Source: Pontibacillus chungwhensis BH030062 (GTDB lineage: Bacteria; Bacillota; Bacilli; Bacillales; BH030062). Taken from it: a DNA stretch of 64,000 nucleotides. This document shows, piece after piece, positions 7,925 through 16,072 of this stretch (within the stretch, counting starts at the first letter, position 1; the number at the start of each line of letters is the position of its first letter). The notes beneath the pieces are model-generated. The model was given only the letters and a program-made list of their open reading frames with translations, had not been told where the DNA came from and did no database searches. The position numbers and the translations under genes were made by a program. The DNA is taken from positions 186,001 through 250,000 of the forward strand of contig NZ_AVBG01000003.1 in assembly GCF_000770675.1 (NCBI RefSeq), written 5' to 3'.

Positions 7925-8347
7925 TTATAATTGAATCGTTTGAGGATCTTCCCCTTCTACATTCATTAAGCGAATCTGCGTTGGTTGAATATCTAAGACA
8001 ACATAGTCCGGATCTTCAGGTCCTTTAAACCAATGCTTCATGTATTCATTCCACAACTTTTCTTTCAACTCTTTTGAATCATTAATAACTGCCTTACCCT
8101 CCACCTCGATATACGGGTCTTCAAATCCTTTTCCATCATAGCCTAGCAAGATGTGCACATAAGGATTTTGTTCGATTTCGTCAGCTTTGTGTGTATCCTT
8201 GTCCGTTGCTGTGTAAAGGTGCAAGTCTTCATTATGGAATGTCATATAACGTGAATGTGGTTTATTTTGTTGGACCGTAGCAAGGGTGCCAACTTTATGA
8301 TGCTCCAGAACCTCTAGAACCTTATCTTTCACTTGTTGTTCATTCAT
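7925..8347 (-). CDS. ydaG: YdaG-like general stress protein 26 (split-barrel flavin-binding family)
   Basis: 140 residues, the length of B. subtilis general stress protein 26 (YdaG). The family belongs to the pyridoxamine-phosphate-oxidase-like split beta-barrel fold. Visible landmarks are the N-terminal helix followed by VGTLATVQQNKPHSRYMTFHNEDLHLYTATD, and the second strand group YVHILLGYDGKGFEDPYIEVEGKA. Such proteins bind FMN or related cofactors in the cytoplasm; the reaction is not known. The ribosome site AAGGGAG precedes the ATG by 10 nt. YdaG is sigma-B dependent in B. subtilis, but I saw no convincing sigma-B promoter here. Confidence 0.8.
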   Translation of the reverse strand: MNEQQVKDKVLEVLEHHKVGTLATVQQNKPHSRYMTFHNEDLHLYTATDKDTHKADEIEQNPYVHILLGYDGKGFEDPYIEVEGKAVINDSKELKEKLWNEYMKHWFKGPEDPDYVVLDIQPTQIRLMNVEGEDPQTIQL

Positions 8348-8488
8348 TTCCCAGGACTCCCTTCATCATTGTTTCTTAGCTAGTGTTCCTGATTTTGAGT
8401 TAATTTAAACAAATCAGTTGGCTATTTTAGTATGTTTTAAACCATTTAGAACATCCTAATACCAAATCATGAACGAAGGAGTGCAAAA

Positions 8489-9022
8489 ATGAAATTTCTA
8501 TTATCACGTCGGTTCAGAATTGGCTTGATCGTGTTTAGTTTTGTTTTATTCCTAGCTAGTTCTATTATAAACGCTCAAACGATCCCTGAGGACTATGGAG
8601 CTAAAGGAGCATTAAAAGACCCTCGATTAACTTACGAAAAAGCATTAGAATATGCCATTGAAGACGAATACTTAGCCCAAGAACGATACAATAAAGTGAT
8701 CCAGAAGTATGGGCAAGTCTTCCCCTTCCCAAAAATTCAAGCAGCAGAAAAAAAACACATTGAGGCACTTACACGGCTTTATAATAAAGCAAACTTGAGT
8801 ATCCCAGAAAATCAAGCAAAACAATATACTGCGATGCCTGCCTCTATTAAAGTAGCCCTTCAACAAGCTGTACAAGCTGAAATCGATAATATTGCTATGT
8901 ATAACAGATTTTTAGAAATTAAGAATTTACCCCCAAATGCAACGAAAGTTTTCACCAATTTACGAGACGCATCAAAGAAACATCTCGTAGCTTTTAACTT
9001 TGGGCTGTCTCAGCAACAATAA
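8489..9022 (+). CDS. Exported DUF2202 ferritin-like protein
   Basis: 177 residues: a signal peptide (about 1-30, basic start, hydrophobic core, ending INAQ) followed by a DUF2202 four-helix domain (about 50-175). The ferritin-like pattern is visible as E..YLAQERY in the first helix, AEKKHIEAL in the second, AEIDNIAMYNRFLE in the third and ASKKHLVAF in the fourth, which gives Glu and His positions suited to a di-metal site. The function of this family is not established; metal or redox handling outside the membrane is inferred. Ribosome site AAGGAG is 7 nt before ATG. It is divergent from the ydaG-like gene and closed by its own terminator. Confidence 0.82.
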   Translation: MKFLLSRRFRIGLIVFSFVLFLASSIINAQTIPEDYGAKGALKDPRLTYEKALEYAIEDEYLAQERYNKVIQKYGQVFPFPKIQAAEKKHIEALTRLYNKANLSIPENQAKQYTAMPASIKVALQQAVQAEIDNIAMYNRFLEIKNLPPNATKVFTNLRDASKKHLVAFNFGLSQQQ

Positions 9023-9023
9023 C

Positions 9024-9060
9024 AAAAAGGACAAACTTGTTAACAAGTTTGTCCTTTTTG
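9024..9060. terminator. Terminator of the DUF2202 gene
   Basis: A perfect 36-nt palindrome (9024-9059) beginning AAAAAGGACAAACTTG and ending with TTTTT. Confidence 0.9.
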
Positions 9061-9310
9061 TATTCTAAAGTTTGTTTAAATCCATTGTTAATCTTAAACC
9101 TGTTCCATATAAGCCTCTGAAATACTCCAATTCGAGGTAAATCAAAGCTTGTCCGCGTCTTCAAGGTTGATTCACACTTTTATTGAAACCACATAAGCGA
9201 TATAGAAGAAGAAACATTTTTTGTCACATTTTGTCGAATTAATGATATAGTTATATTAGGTAAAGCATAGGTCTTATGCTCTACTTAATTTAATGACGGA
9301 GGATGTTTAC

Positions 9311-9673
9311 ATGTATAGTGTCATGTTAGTTGATGATTCGAAGCTCACCCGGTCTTTTTTAAAGGACCAGCTTACTAACTCTAACTATCATGTTATAGCC
9401 GAAGCTGCTGATGGTCTTGAAGCTATAGAGTTATTTCGATTACATAAACCCGATGTAACGGTTTTAGATATTATGATTCCCTATTACTGTGGAATGAGCT
9501 GTTTACGTAAGATGTTAGAAATAGATCCAACGAGTTCAATTATTATGTGTTCATCTATCGGGCAACAGTATCACATTCAACAATCGCTCTGCCTTGGAGC
9601 TAAGGATTATATAGTCAAACCTCAGTTTAATTCCTTAAAAACAGTTCTAGATAACGTAATCTCTTCTATATAA
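9311..9673 (+). CDS. Stand-alone receiver-domain response regulator (CheY/Spo0F-like)
   Basis: 120 residues forming only a receiver domain. The acidic pair is DD (MLVDDSKLTR, residues 8-9), the phosphoacceptor Asp is in TVLDIM at about residue 52, the switch Ser/Thr is in MCSS, and the conserved Lys is in DYIVKPQ. No output domain, so it must act through a protein partner. No kinase gene is adjacent, so the phosphodonor is unknown. The start is the ATG at 9311, 8 nt after GGAGG; the ATG at 9293 lies upstream of that site. Bounded by its own terminator. Confidence 0.85.
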   Translation: MYSVMLVDDSKLTRSFLKDQLTNSNYHVIAEAADGLEAIELFRLHKPDVTVLDIMIPYYCGMSCLRKMLEIDPTSSIIMCSSIGQQYHIQQSLCLGAKDYIVKPQFNSLKTVLDNVISSI

Positions 9674-9701
9674 AAAGAGCTTGGAATCCCAAGCTCTTTT
9701 G
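9673..9701. terminator. Terminator between receiver gene and pgmB-like gene
   Basis: AAAAGAGCTTGG/CCAAGCTCTTTT with an AATC loop; usable in both directions. Confidence 0.85.
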
Positions 9702-9718
9702 TTATTATGAAAAAAGAT

Positions 9719-10387
9719 TCATTTTTCTTGTCTTTGTTTATATTGAGCTCTTACTTTTTCTAGAGTTAGACATGATGTTTGGCTAATTGTCCAATCGGCT
9801 GCGCTTAAGTAAGGGGCTGTGCCTACTCCGATAGAAAACATTTGAGTTGATAGAATCGCCTCGAGTCCTGCTTTTCCGTCTTCTATAGCCACACAATCTT
9901 TATGTGCTATTCCTAACCGATCTGCTGCTGTAACGAAAATTTCAGGGTCTGGTTTTCCTTTTCTTAAGGATTTTGGATCCATAATTACATCAAAATATGA
10001 AAATAACCCCAACTGATGAAGCACAAACTCTGCATTTGAACTAGCAGAAGCCAAAGCCATTGGAATTCTTTCATTTGCTAAATTCTTAATAAAAGCTTTC
10101 ATACCAGGCATTAAGTCATCTTCTGTAAGTTGAGCAATTAATTGTTGGTAATTCCTATTCCTCCATTCACCAAGCTCAACCAACTCATCGTGAGAAAAAG
10201 ACTGATCAGAACGCTCCGCTAACATTTGAACTAATTCCATTCGGGGTCTTCCTTGATAAGCGAGGTTATCTTCTTCTGTAAATGATATACCGAGCTTATC
10301 TGCTACCGGTAGTGTCGCTTTATGATAAAGTGGGACCGTGTTTACGATCACACCATCCAGGTCAAAGATTACTGCTTTAAATGTCAT
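9719..10387 (-). CDS. HAD-superfamily beta-phosphoglucomutase-like phosphatase
   Basis: 222 residues, the size of subfamily IA HAD phosphotransferases. Motif I is FDLDGVI (nucleophile D8, acid/base D10), motif II is ASASS, motif III Lys is in RKGKPDPE, and motif IV is AIEDGKAG. The FDLDGVI...PLYHKA start, the GRPRMELVQ cap and KGKPDPEIF resemble beta-phosphoglucomutase (PgmB), which interconverts beta-glucose 1- and 6-phosphate. No maltose or trehalose phosphorylase gene is near, so a general sugar-phosphate phosphatase remains possible. Ribosome site AAAGGAG is 8 nt before ATG. Confidence 0.8.
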   Translation of the reverse strand: MTFKAVIFDLDGVIVNTVPLYHKATLPVADKLGISFTEEDNLAYQGRPRMELVQMLAERSDQSFSHDELVELGEWRNRNYQQLIAQLTEDDLMPGMKAFIKNLANERIPMALASASSNAEFVLHQLGLFSYFDVIMDPKSLRKGKPDPEIFVTAADRLGIAHKDCVAIEDGKAGLEAILSTQMFSIGVGTAPYLSAADWTISQTSCLTLEKVRAQYKQRQEK

Positions 10388-10470
10388 ACATGAATCTCCT
10401 TTACTTCCTATGACTAATGACTAATCTTGAAGTAGCGTACAGTAACTTTGATAAAAACGCAAGAATAAAG

Positions 10471-10503
10471 GAGAGCCATGCGTATAAGTTACGCATGGCT
10501 CTC
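10471..10503. terminator. Strong 14-bp hairpin, probable terminator of the small gene at 10571
   Basis: GAGAGCCATGCGTA/TACGCATGGCTCTC with a 5-nt loop. On the minus strand it is followed by CTTTATTCTT, so it probably ends the small gene at 10571 and insulates the pgmB-like gene. Confidence 0.65.
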
Positions 10504-10570
10504 ATGTTTAACAGTATATAGTTTATTGTATCGTTCAGAGCACCATAAAAATCAGCACAATTATATAGAT

Positions 10571-10747
10571 TTAGAGTAAATACTTAAATAGATCCACTAT
10601 AACGATAGTAGTAGATTCATCATGTGCAGCTGTTTCCTGTGTAAGATCAATAATGTCTACAGCACTTAGGACGGTCTTTTTGAAGGGGAATAGAATCATT
10701 ACAGATAGGAACATAAAACATACTCCAACTCTGAGCATTTCTTTCAT
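10571..10747 (-). CDS. Small single-pass membrane or exported protein, unknown
   Basis: 58 residues. An N-terminal hydrophobic segment (about 6-24, VGVCFMFLSVMILFPF) follows a lysine, then comes a short polar tail with an acidic patch. The ribosome site GGAGGAGGG is 6 nt before the ATG at 10747, better than for the longer frame starting at 10765. A strong hairpin follows the gene. I do not recognise a family, and it stands alone between the pgmB-like and YjbQ genes. Confidence 0.5.
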   Translation of the reverse strand: MKEMLRVGVCFMFLSVMILFPFKKTVLSAVDIIDLTQETAAHDESTTIVIVDLFKYLL

Positions 10748-10843
10748 ACATACCCTCCTCCACATCCTTTATATATTTATTGCCCCTAATATACTAGGAT
10801 CAAACCTTTATTCTAATCAACAGATAAATACACCACTACAGGA

Positions 10844-11236
10844 TTATAAAAGTTTTGCCACGTACTTACGCTGTCTAGGTCCATCGAATTCACAAAAGTA
10901 TACTCCTTGCCAAGTGCCAAGAACTAACTCTCCACCTGAAATAATCACCATTTCAGAAGAACCAACTGTGCTTGTTTTTAAATGTGAAGCTGTATTGCCC
11001 TCCCCATGAAGATCCTCAGGATGTTCCCAAGGATACACTTCATCTAACCTTCTAAGAAAATCAGTCTTCACATCTGGATCTGCATTTTCGTTCACTGTAA
11101 TTCCTGCTGTTGTATGTAAAGAAGAAACCACAAGTACTCCTTCTTTTACCCCAGATGCTTGTACATAGTTCTTTAGTTCACTTGTAATATCAACCATCTG
11201 GTCATGTTCAGTCGTTTTTACTGTAAATGTCTTCAT
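10844..11236 (-). CDS. YjbQ/UPF0047 family protein
   Basis: 130 residues, a full-length YjbQ-type protein (B. subtilis YugU is similar). The conserved segments are [19 protein letters not shown] (about residues 39-57), [12 protein letters not shown] (about 76-87, with the conserved His residues) and [16 protein letters not shown] (about 106-121). Members have weak thiamine-phosphate-synthase activity in E. coli tests, but the true role is unsettled. Ribosome site AAGGAG is 9 nt before ATG. Monocistronic; divergent from the YeeE-type transporter. Confidence 0.88.
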   Translation of the reverse strand: MKTFTVKTTEHDQMVDITSELKNYVQASGVKEGVLVVSSLHTTAGITVNENADPDVKTDFLRRLDEVYPWEHPEDLHGEGNTASHLKTSTVGSSEMVIISGGELVLGTWQGVYFCEFDGPRQRKYVAKLL

Positions 11237-11432
11237 CCATTATCACTCCTTATTCTTTATGTAACCGTTCTACCCAAAAAGAAACCTCTAAGTATAATAA
11301 CTAACTCCCTATATTATACATCAGGTAGTAGGACTATAAGTTTTTATGATTTACAAATACATTCATCCATATTATTATACGTAAAGGATTTAATTCATAG
11401 TAAATAGATAAGAATTGAGGTGTATTTAAAAA

Positions 11433-12674
11433 ATGGAAACAATGACAACAAAGAGTCGTCCTTTCACAACCGTCACTTCTACCCTAAACCCAGTCCAAAA
11501 ACCACTGGTGACGTTCGGAGTACTTGTTTCTATCATTCTATTCATAACGTCAGTATCTATTGGGGGATGGGCACAAGGCGTTCTATATATTGTCGGAATG
11601 GCACTTGGATTAACGTTATTACACGCTCGTTTCGGATTTACGTCAGCATTTAGACGCTTAACATCGGTCGGAAACGTTCAAGGGCTTCAAGCGCATATGG
11701 TAATGCTTGCAGTAGCTACCACCTTGTTTGCTATTATATTGGCTACAGGCTTTAGTTTTACTGGAGTCACACCTTCAGGTTATGTCTTCCCTGTTGGGAT
11801 GAGCGTTGTCTTCGGGTCATTCCTATTTGGTATAGGGATGCAGCTTGGGAACGGCTGTGCATCTGGTACGCTTTATAATGTTGGAGGCGGAAAAGCTTCA
11901 TTATTTGTTACGTTAATTGGATTTATTGCTGGTTCAGTACTTGGCGCGTATCACCTTCCTTGGTGGACAAGCGAAGCAATGCCATCTCTCCCTGCAATTT
12001 CATTTGCTGAAGCAACAGATCTAGGCTATTTTGGAGGCTGGTTGTTCCAAATTATCCTTTTTGCAGGAATTTACGGACTAACCGTACGCTATGCTCGCAA
12101 GAAAAATCCACCTCAAATGAAACCACTCCCAACCGTAAAGGGATGGAAAAAACTTGTGAGAGGATCATGGCCTTTACTGGTAGCAGCCGTTGTATTAGCA
12201 ATTTTAAATGCCATTACCCTTTCTGTCCGTGGTAACCCATGGGGTATTACATCGGCCTTTGCTCTTTGGGGTTCAAAAGCCCTTATGGCTATTGGAGTAG
12301 ATGTTAGTAGCTGGGGGTACTGGGCTGGTAAAACAGATCAACTCACTAATAGCGTCTTTCTAGATTCTACAAGCGTTATGAACTTTGGCATTATCCTCGG
12401 AGCGTTCATTGCAGCAGCTGCTCAAGGTTCATTTAAACCACAACGCTTTAAACCTGGGATCTTTTTCGCTTCCTTAGTAGGTGGCATTATGATGGGATAC
12501 GGCGCACGACTTGCTTTCGGCTGTAATATCGGTGCTTACTTTGGAGGCATTGCATCAATGAGCCTACATGGTTGGGTATGGATGATCATGGCGCTAGCAG
12601 GAACCTTCCTTGCATTATTTATTAGACCTCTGTTTGGATTGAAGAACCCAAATCCTAAAGATTCTATGTGTTAA
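11433..12674 (+). CDS. YeeE/YedE family transporter (sulfur compound uptake)
   Basis: 413 residues with about ten membrane helices in two homologous halves. Each half carries the cysteine-bearing family motif: GMQLGNGCASGTLYNVGGG (about residues 139-157) and ARLAFGCNIGAYFGGI (about 355-370). In characterised YeeE/TsuA proteins these cysteines relay thiosulfate across the membrane, so uptake of thiosulfate or a related sulfur species is the likely role. No TusA/YeeD-like sulfur carrier gene lies beside it, unlike many loci. Ribosome site GAGGTG is 11 nt before the chosen ATG; the ATG at 11442 is an alternative. Confidence 0.87.
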   Translation: METMTTKSRPFTTVTSTLNPVQKPLVTFGVLVSIILFITSVSIGGWAQGVLYIVGMALGLTLLHARFGFTSAFRRLTSVGNVQGLQAHMVMLAVATTLFAIILATGFSFTGVTPSGYVFPVGMSVVFGSFLFGIGMQLGNGCASGTLYNVGGGKASLFVTLIGFIAGSVLGAYHLPWWTSEAMPSLPAISFAEATDLGYFGGWLFQIILFAGIYGLTVRYARKKNPPQMKPLPTVKGWKKLVRGSWPLLVAAVVLAILNAITLSVRGNPWGITSAFALWGSKALMAIGVDVSSWGYWAGKTDQLTNSVFLDSTSVMNFGIILGAFIAAAAQGSFKPQRFKPGIFFASLVGGIMMGYGARLAFGCNIGAYFGGIASMSLHGWVWMIMALAGTFLALFIRPLFGLKNPNPKDSMC

Positions 12675-12676
12675 TG

Positions 12677-12720
12677 AGAGTGAGCTAAATCGCTTGGCGG
12701 TTTAGCTCACTCTCTTTCTT
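12677..12720 (+). terminator. Terminator of the YeeE-type gene
   Basis: AGAGTGAGCTAAA/TTTAGCTCACTCT with an 11-nt loop, followed by a T-rich run. Confidence 0.9.
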
Positions 12721-12811
12721 ATTAGGCTCTGTCAAAGTTTAATGTTGTTATTCTTTATAACAAGCTTGTTCAAGAGTAGGGTAGGATTGTTGAAGACCCG
12801 AGCTGAGAGAA

Positions 12812-13112
12812 TGTTTCCGTTAGCTTTAATTGAGTGTAAGGTGGGCCTGGAAACCACTCGCTTTCCTGTGGGGAGCTGGTGAGCCTCCTCAGCCGGCAAG
12901 CCGGCTTCAGGGGTCTCACCTAGATTGAAGAGTGCAGGCGTGGTGCTTAGGGCCGTACGGATAAGACAGCTTTTTGGAAAAGGCGATTAGCCTTTGGAAA
13001 AAAGATGACTTATCACGCTAGGTCCTCCACGCCGGAACTAGACTGGCTCTTCTACCCACGGGAGTCTCGTAGTTTCCAGGCCCACCTTTGCCACATTAGT
13101 CTGAACGGAAAC
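12812..13112. repeat. Hyper-palindromic intergenic element, copy A, interrupted by the 110-nt hairpin element
   Basis: Left end GTTTCCGTTAGC, right end GAACGGAAAC. The inner half-sites also pair: GTGGGCCTGGAAAC near 12842 with GTTTCCAGGCCCAC at 13072-13085. It contains the landmark CACTCGCTTTCC and the GGAGTCTCG block. A second, unrelated element lies inside at 12932-13040. No open frame in it is credible. It looks like a small non-autonomous mobile element or a REP-like sequence. Confidence 0.75.
12932..13040. repeat. 110-nt multi-helix hairpin element, copy 1
   Basis: Successive helices: GGCGTGG/CCACGCC, AGGGCC/GGTCCT, GATAAG/CTTATC, CTTTTT/AAAAAG, AAAGGC/GCCTTT, with a symmetric GG/GG internal loop and a GATTA apex. 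It is nested in repeat copy A. The second copy is at 14404. Confidence 0.75.
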
Positions 13113-13153
13113 AAGCCATGTGAGAAGAAACAAGATTACTTGGTGTGATTCCC

Positions 13154-13329
13154 GGACCGTTAGCCTAGTTAACGTAAGGGCTAGCTCGGGGACTACGAGA
13201 CTCCCCCGGGGTAAGGAGCCTAGGGAAGACCCCACAGAGAGCGACAGCGAACGAGGAGGCTTCCCAGCTCCCCGCAGGAAAGCGAGTTGTCCCCGAGCTA
13301 GCCCAAGCGCTCATTAAACATAACGGTCC
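13154..13329. repeat. Hyper-palindromic intergenic element, copy B
   Basis: Ends GGACCGTTAG and TAACGGTCC. The arms GGGCTAGCTCGGGGAC and GTCCCCGAGCTAGCCC pair perfectly. The core is the reverse complement of the core of copy A, so the two neighbouring copies are in opposite orientation. Confidence 0.75.
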
Positions 13330-13492
13330 TTTCCGGCTTAAACATCTCAGTTTCAAGTATTCCACATAAGGGGGCTTATATGGAACAAAATTAACACTAA
13401 ACATTAACTAAGCCCTTGGTTAAAGATTCGAGGTTAATAAATAGGTGTAGTCGTCACGTAACAGGAAAAATTGTCGCATCTATTTAATTTGA

Positions 13493-13526
13493 AAAGGCTA
13501 GTCTCTTATATAAGAGACTAGCCTTT
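13493..13526. terminator. Bidirectional terminator after the SDR gene
   Basis: A perfect 34-nt palindrome starting AAAGGCTAGTCTCTT. Confidence 0.9.
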
Positions 13527-13527
13527 C

Positions 13528-14376
13528 TTATGTTTGTTTTAATTTCTTTAATATTATCTTCTCTAATGCGCTCCATGGTAAAATAGATTTAGCCTTCACC
13601 ATTCCTTTAACCCCTTTACCGACTGGATAACGTAAATTCTTAATCGTCTTCTTATCGGCTAATTCTGATATGAGATCAGCTACCTCTTGAGGGTCACCAA
13701 GCGAACCTTCCCCATTTTTTAATTCTTCTTCAATGCGTTCCATGTAAGCAAAATAAGGAGAATCCTTCTTCAGCGACTGTTCCGTTACTACTCTCCCTGA
13801 AGTCCAAATGTTCGTCCGATAAGACCCAGGCTCAACCAAAGCCACATCGATCCCAAACGGCTTCACCTCTAGACGCAAGCTTTCACTATATCCTTCTAAT
13901 GCGTATTTAGAAGACACATAAGGTGATAAACCAGGAAATCCAAACAATCCGCTAATGCTGCTGACATTAATGACCTTCCCAAACCCCTGCTCTCTCATGA
14001 GGGGCAACACCTTTTGCGTCACTCCCATCACACCAAATACATTCGTCTCAAACTGCTCCCGGTATTCACTCATTTGAACTTCTTCACTAAAACCGCCAAG
14101 AGCGAATCCTGCATTGTTAACAAGGACATCACAACGTCCTACTTTTTCTATATAATACTGAAATTCACGAATTGAGTCCTCTTTCGTTACATCTAAAGGG
14201 ACAGGGATGATTTGTTTATACCACTTTTCATCTTGAAAAGGTTCAAAAACCGACACCTTGCTGACATTTCTCATTGCAGCAAGCACCACGTATCCTTGTT
14301 TAGCTAAATTGACAACCGTCAAAGAACCAAACCCACCCGAAGCTCCAGTTACAACAGCCACCTTTGATCGAACCAT
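13528..14376 (-). CDS. Short-chain dehydrogenase/reductase
   Basis: 282 residues, classical SDR type. The Rossmann nucleotide motif is TGASGGFG (about residues 11-18), the NAG motif is NNAGFA, the catalytic Ser is in NVSSISG, and the YxxxK pair is YVSSKYALEG. It should oxidise or reduce a small alcohol or carbonyl with NAD(P) in the cytoplasm; the substrate is unknown. The C-terminal 40 residues are basic. Start ATG at 14376 is 9 nt after AAAGGA; the TTG three codons upstream is too close. The gene sits between two stretches of dispersed repeats, with the 110-nt element ending its upstream region. Confidence 0.85.
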   Translation of the reverse strand: MVRSKVAVVTGASGGFGSLTVVNLAKQGYVVLAAMRNVSKVSVFEPFQDEKWYKQIIPVPLDVTKEDSIREFQYYIEKVGRCDVLVNNAGFALGGFSEEVQMSEYREQFETNVFGVMGVTQKVLPLMREQGFGKVINVSSISGLFGFPGLSPYVSSKYALEGYSESLRLEVKPFGIDVALVEPGSYRTNIWTSGRVVTEQSLKKDSPYFAYMERIEEELKNGEGSLGDPQEVADLISELADKKTIKNLRYPVGKGVKGMVKAKSILPWSALEKIILKKLKQT

Positions 14377-14403
14377 AATCACCAATCCTTTCTAATATTT
14401 AAA

Positions 14404-14513
14404 GTGCAGGAGTAGTGCCTAGGACCGTACGGATAAGACAGCTTTTTGGAAAAGGCGATTAGCCTTTGGAAAAAGATGTCTTATCTCGCTAGGTCCTCCA
14501 CGCCGGAACTGGA
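14404..14513. repeat. 110-nt multi-helix hairpin element, copy 2
   Basis: Nearly the same as 12932-13040. Differences keep pairing: AGGACC/GGTCCT replaces AGGGCC/GGTCCT, and GATAAGACA/TGTCTTATC is a perfect 9-bp helix here. The base of the stem is altered (AGGAGTAG against CCACGCC). Confidence 0.75.
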
Positions 14514-14590
14514 TAGTCTCCCCAGCTCCCCGCAGGAAAGCGAGTTGTCCCAAAAGCCTGCCCAAGCACACTTTACAGTAACGGACACAC
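14514..14590. repeat. Truncated hyper-palindromic element
   Basis: Carries only the right half of the family (CAGCTCCCCGCAGGAAAGCG, then AGCCTGCCCAAGC, then TAACGGAC). The left half is missing and the 110-nt element occupies the junction. Confidence 0.65.
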
Positions 14591-14641
14591 AAACTTAGCT
14601 GCAAGTACAAAAATCCTGCTATTATGTTCAGCAAGAATAAA

Positions 14642-14669
14642 AAAAGAGGTTGGACTACCAACCTCTTTT
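14642..14669. terminator. Terminator of the lipoprotein gene
   Basis: AAAAGAGGTTGG/CCAACCTCTTTT with a 4-nt loop. Confidence 0.88.
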
Positions 14670-14677
14670 CCTCTCAT

Positions 14678-15682
14678 TTACGGATTCATCATATCCGTAA
14701 CTTTACCAGTCTTCTTATCTACGTAATACCACCCTATCGTCGCGGTATGTGAGGTCCCATCCTGTTCAACGAGTTCGTATACGTGAACAAGATATTTATC
14801 ACTCTCTTCGTGGTCAACTTGTACTTTCACACGATCATTAGTAGAATTGATTTCTAAATGATTTCGGACAGCTTGAATTGCTTGTTCTTTAGCTGCTTGA
14901 TTTGTCTCTGAAGACCCTTCTTGCACATAAGTGGTTTGAATATCATCGACGACCCATTGAGCACCGTCATGAACCACTACATATTTGACTTTGCTATTTC
15001 CTTCCATCTCATCTGTTTGAGTCTGTACTACATGAGATGTAGTATCATTTATGCGCTCAATTGATATAGGCTGGTCTGGGTTTAAGAAACTTGGAGCGCT
15101 TGATGGGACGACGTATAGTTTCCCATTTTCTTTTCGTATGTAGTAGGACATGAAATCATCAGTCAGTGATTGGGACATCGCGGTTTTAAACTCTTTCTCG
15201 ATTTCCTCAAGAGATGAATAGTCTTTGATCATTAAGTTATCGTCTGTATTTTTAATGACATCGAAGAAGACTTTCTTATATTCATTGACAACAGCTTTGG
15301 CTTCTTGCTTTGTTAGGTCTGCAGGAACTTGTTTTTGATCTGTATCATCATTAGGTTGATCCACCTGTTCATCTTCATCAGTGCCTGATGACCCGTTATC
15401 ATGATTTTTCCCCTCATCTTTTTCATTCTGTTTATCTTCTGAAGTTTCTTCGTCTGCTTTCTCTCTTTCTTTTGAAGCCTCAGCAGTTGTTTTTTCTTTA
15501 GATTCCTTTTCATCTTTTTCAGAATCCTTATTATCGGCTTCTTTGTTGTTATCTTCTTGTGCTTGTTCTTGCTCCATTTCTTTTGAAGCGTCATCATTTG
15601 CCTCTTTTTCTTGGTTAGCGTCAGATGTGCACCCTGCTAAGATCATCATTAAGGCTAAGCTTGTTGCCCAAATATGTTTCAT
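14678..15682 (-). CDS. Lipoprotein with long acidic linker
   Basis: 334 residues. A lipoprotein signal with lipobox LAGC (Cys18) is followed by a highly charged Glu/Lys/Asp/Asn-rich linker (about 20-120), then a folded domain (about 122-334). The C-terminal part has repeated strand patterns (KYVVVHDGAQWVVDDIQT, KYLVHVYELVEQDGTSHTATIGWYYVDKKTG) like NTF2-like or PepSY-type extracellular modules, but I cannot assign it firmly. It should be anchored on the outer face of the membrane, with the linker spanning part of the wall. The very acidic linker fits a salt-adapted cell. Function unknown. It carries its own terminator. Confidence 0.75.
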   Translation of the reverse strand: MKHIWATSLALMMILAGCTSDANQEKEANDDASKEMEQEQAQEDNNKEADNKDSEKDEKESKEKTTAEASKEREKADEETSEDKQNEKDEGKNHDNGSSGTDEDEQVDQPNDDTDQKQVPADLTKQEAKAVVNEYKKVFFDVIKNTDDNLMIKDYSSLEEIEKEFKTAMSQSLTDDFMSYYIRKENGKLYVVPSSAPSFLNPDQPISIERINDTTSHVVQTQTDEMEGNSKVKYVVVHDGAQWVVDDIQTTYVQEGSSETNQAAKEQAIQAVRNHLEINSTNDRVKVQVDHEESDKYLVHVYELVEQDGTSHTATIGWYYVDKKTGKVTDMMNP

Positions 15683-15713
15683 TTTCCATTCTCCCTTTAC
15701 CTGGTCTTTAAAT

Positions 15714-15745
15714 AAAAAAGCGAGGCGAGATCATCGCCTCGTTTC
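15714..15745 (-). terminator. Terminator of the zinc-ribbon gene
   Basis: CGAGGCGA/TCGCCTCG with a GATCA loop; six T residues follow on the minus strand. Confidence 0.8.
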
Positions 15746-15746
15746 T

Positions 15747-15950
15747 TTATCCGAAGAAGAAGTCTAGTATGTTTCCACCTGCTGATGCTTCTTTATTATA
15801 AAATTCAGAGTAACCACAGTTCTTGCAGTAAACGACTAAGAATTTGTTATTCTGAACATCAAACATTTTCGCAAGTCCAGCTCCTGTCATGGCTACTTCT
15901 TTCTTACCTGCATCTGTACTTCCGCATTTAATACAACCTTTATCACTCAT
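15747..15950 (-). CDS. Small zinc-ribbon protein
   Basis: 67 residues with two CxxC knuckles: CIKC (about residues 6-9) and CKNC (about 43-46), the classic zinc-ribbon arrangement, followed by YSEFYN and a glycine-rich, phenylalanine-rich tail. It resembles the DUF2082-type small zinc-ribbon proteins predicted to bind nucleic acid. The start ATG at 15950 is 9 nt after AAGGAG; the longer frame begins upstream of that site. It lies between the lipoprotein and ddl with separate terminators, so it is probably monocistronic. Role unknown. Confidence 0.75.
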   Translation of the reverse strand: MSDKGCIKCGSTDAGKKEVAMTGAGLAKMFDVQNNKFLVVYCKNCGYSEFYNKEASAGGNILDFFFG

Positions 15951-16033
15951 GTAGCTGCACTCCTTCATTTAGTTTAATCTACTTGTATGTACGAATACAT
16001 CCTTCAATGGTTTCAACTTTTGGATAATTAAAT

Positions 16034-16066
16034 AGAAAAAGCCTTAAGGAAGGATCCCTCAAGGCT
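16034..16066 (-). terminator. Terminator of ddl
   Basis: AGCCTT/AAGGCT with an inner AGG/CCT pair, then TTTTTC on the minus strand. Confidence 0.8.
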
Positions 16067-16072
16067 ACTTCA

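Noticed and set aside
8348-8488. Sigma-B promoter for the ydaG-like gene
   Set aside because: GTTTAA occurs, but no GGGTAT-like -10 follows at the right distance.
10653-11009. 118-codon plus-strand frame
   Set aside because: Antisense across the small 10571 gene and YjbQ; no ribosome site and no domain.
13038-13404. Open frames of 65-79 codons on both strands
   Set aside because: They lie inside the hyper-palindromic repeats, have no ribosome site, and mirror each other because of the inverted repeats.
14419-14661. 80-codon minus-strand frame
   Set aside because: Runs through the 110-nt element and the truncated repeat; no ribosome site.
15313-15597. 94-codon lysine-rich frame inside the lipoprotein gene
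   Set aside because: Shadow of the charged linker in another reading frame.
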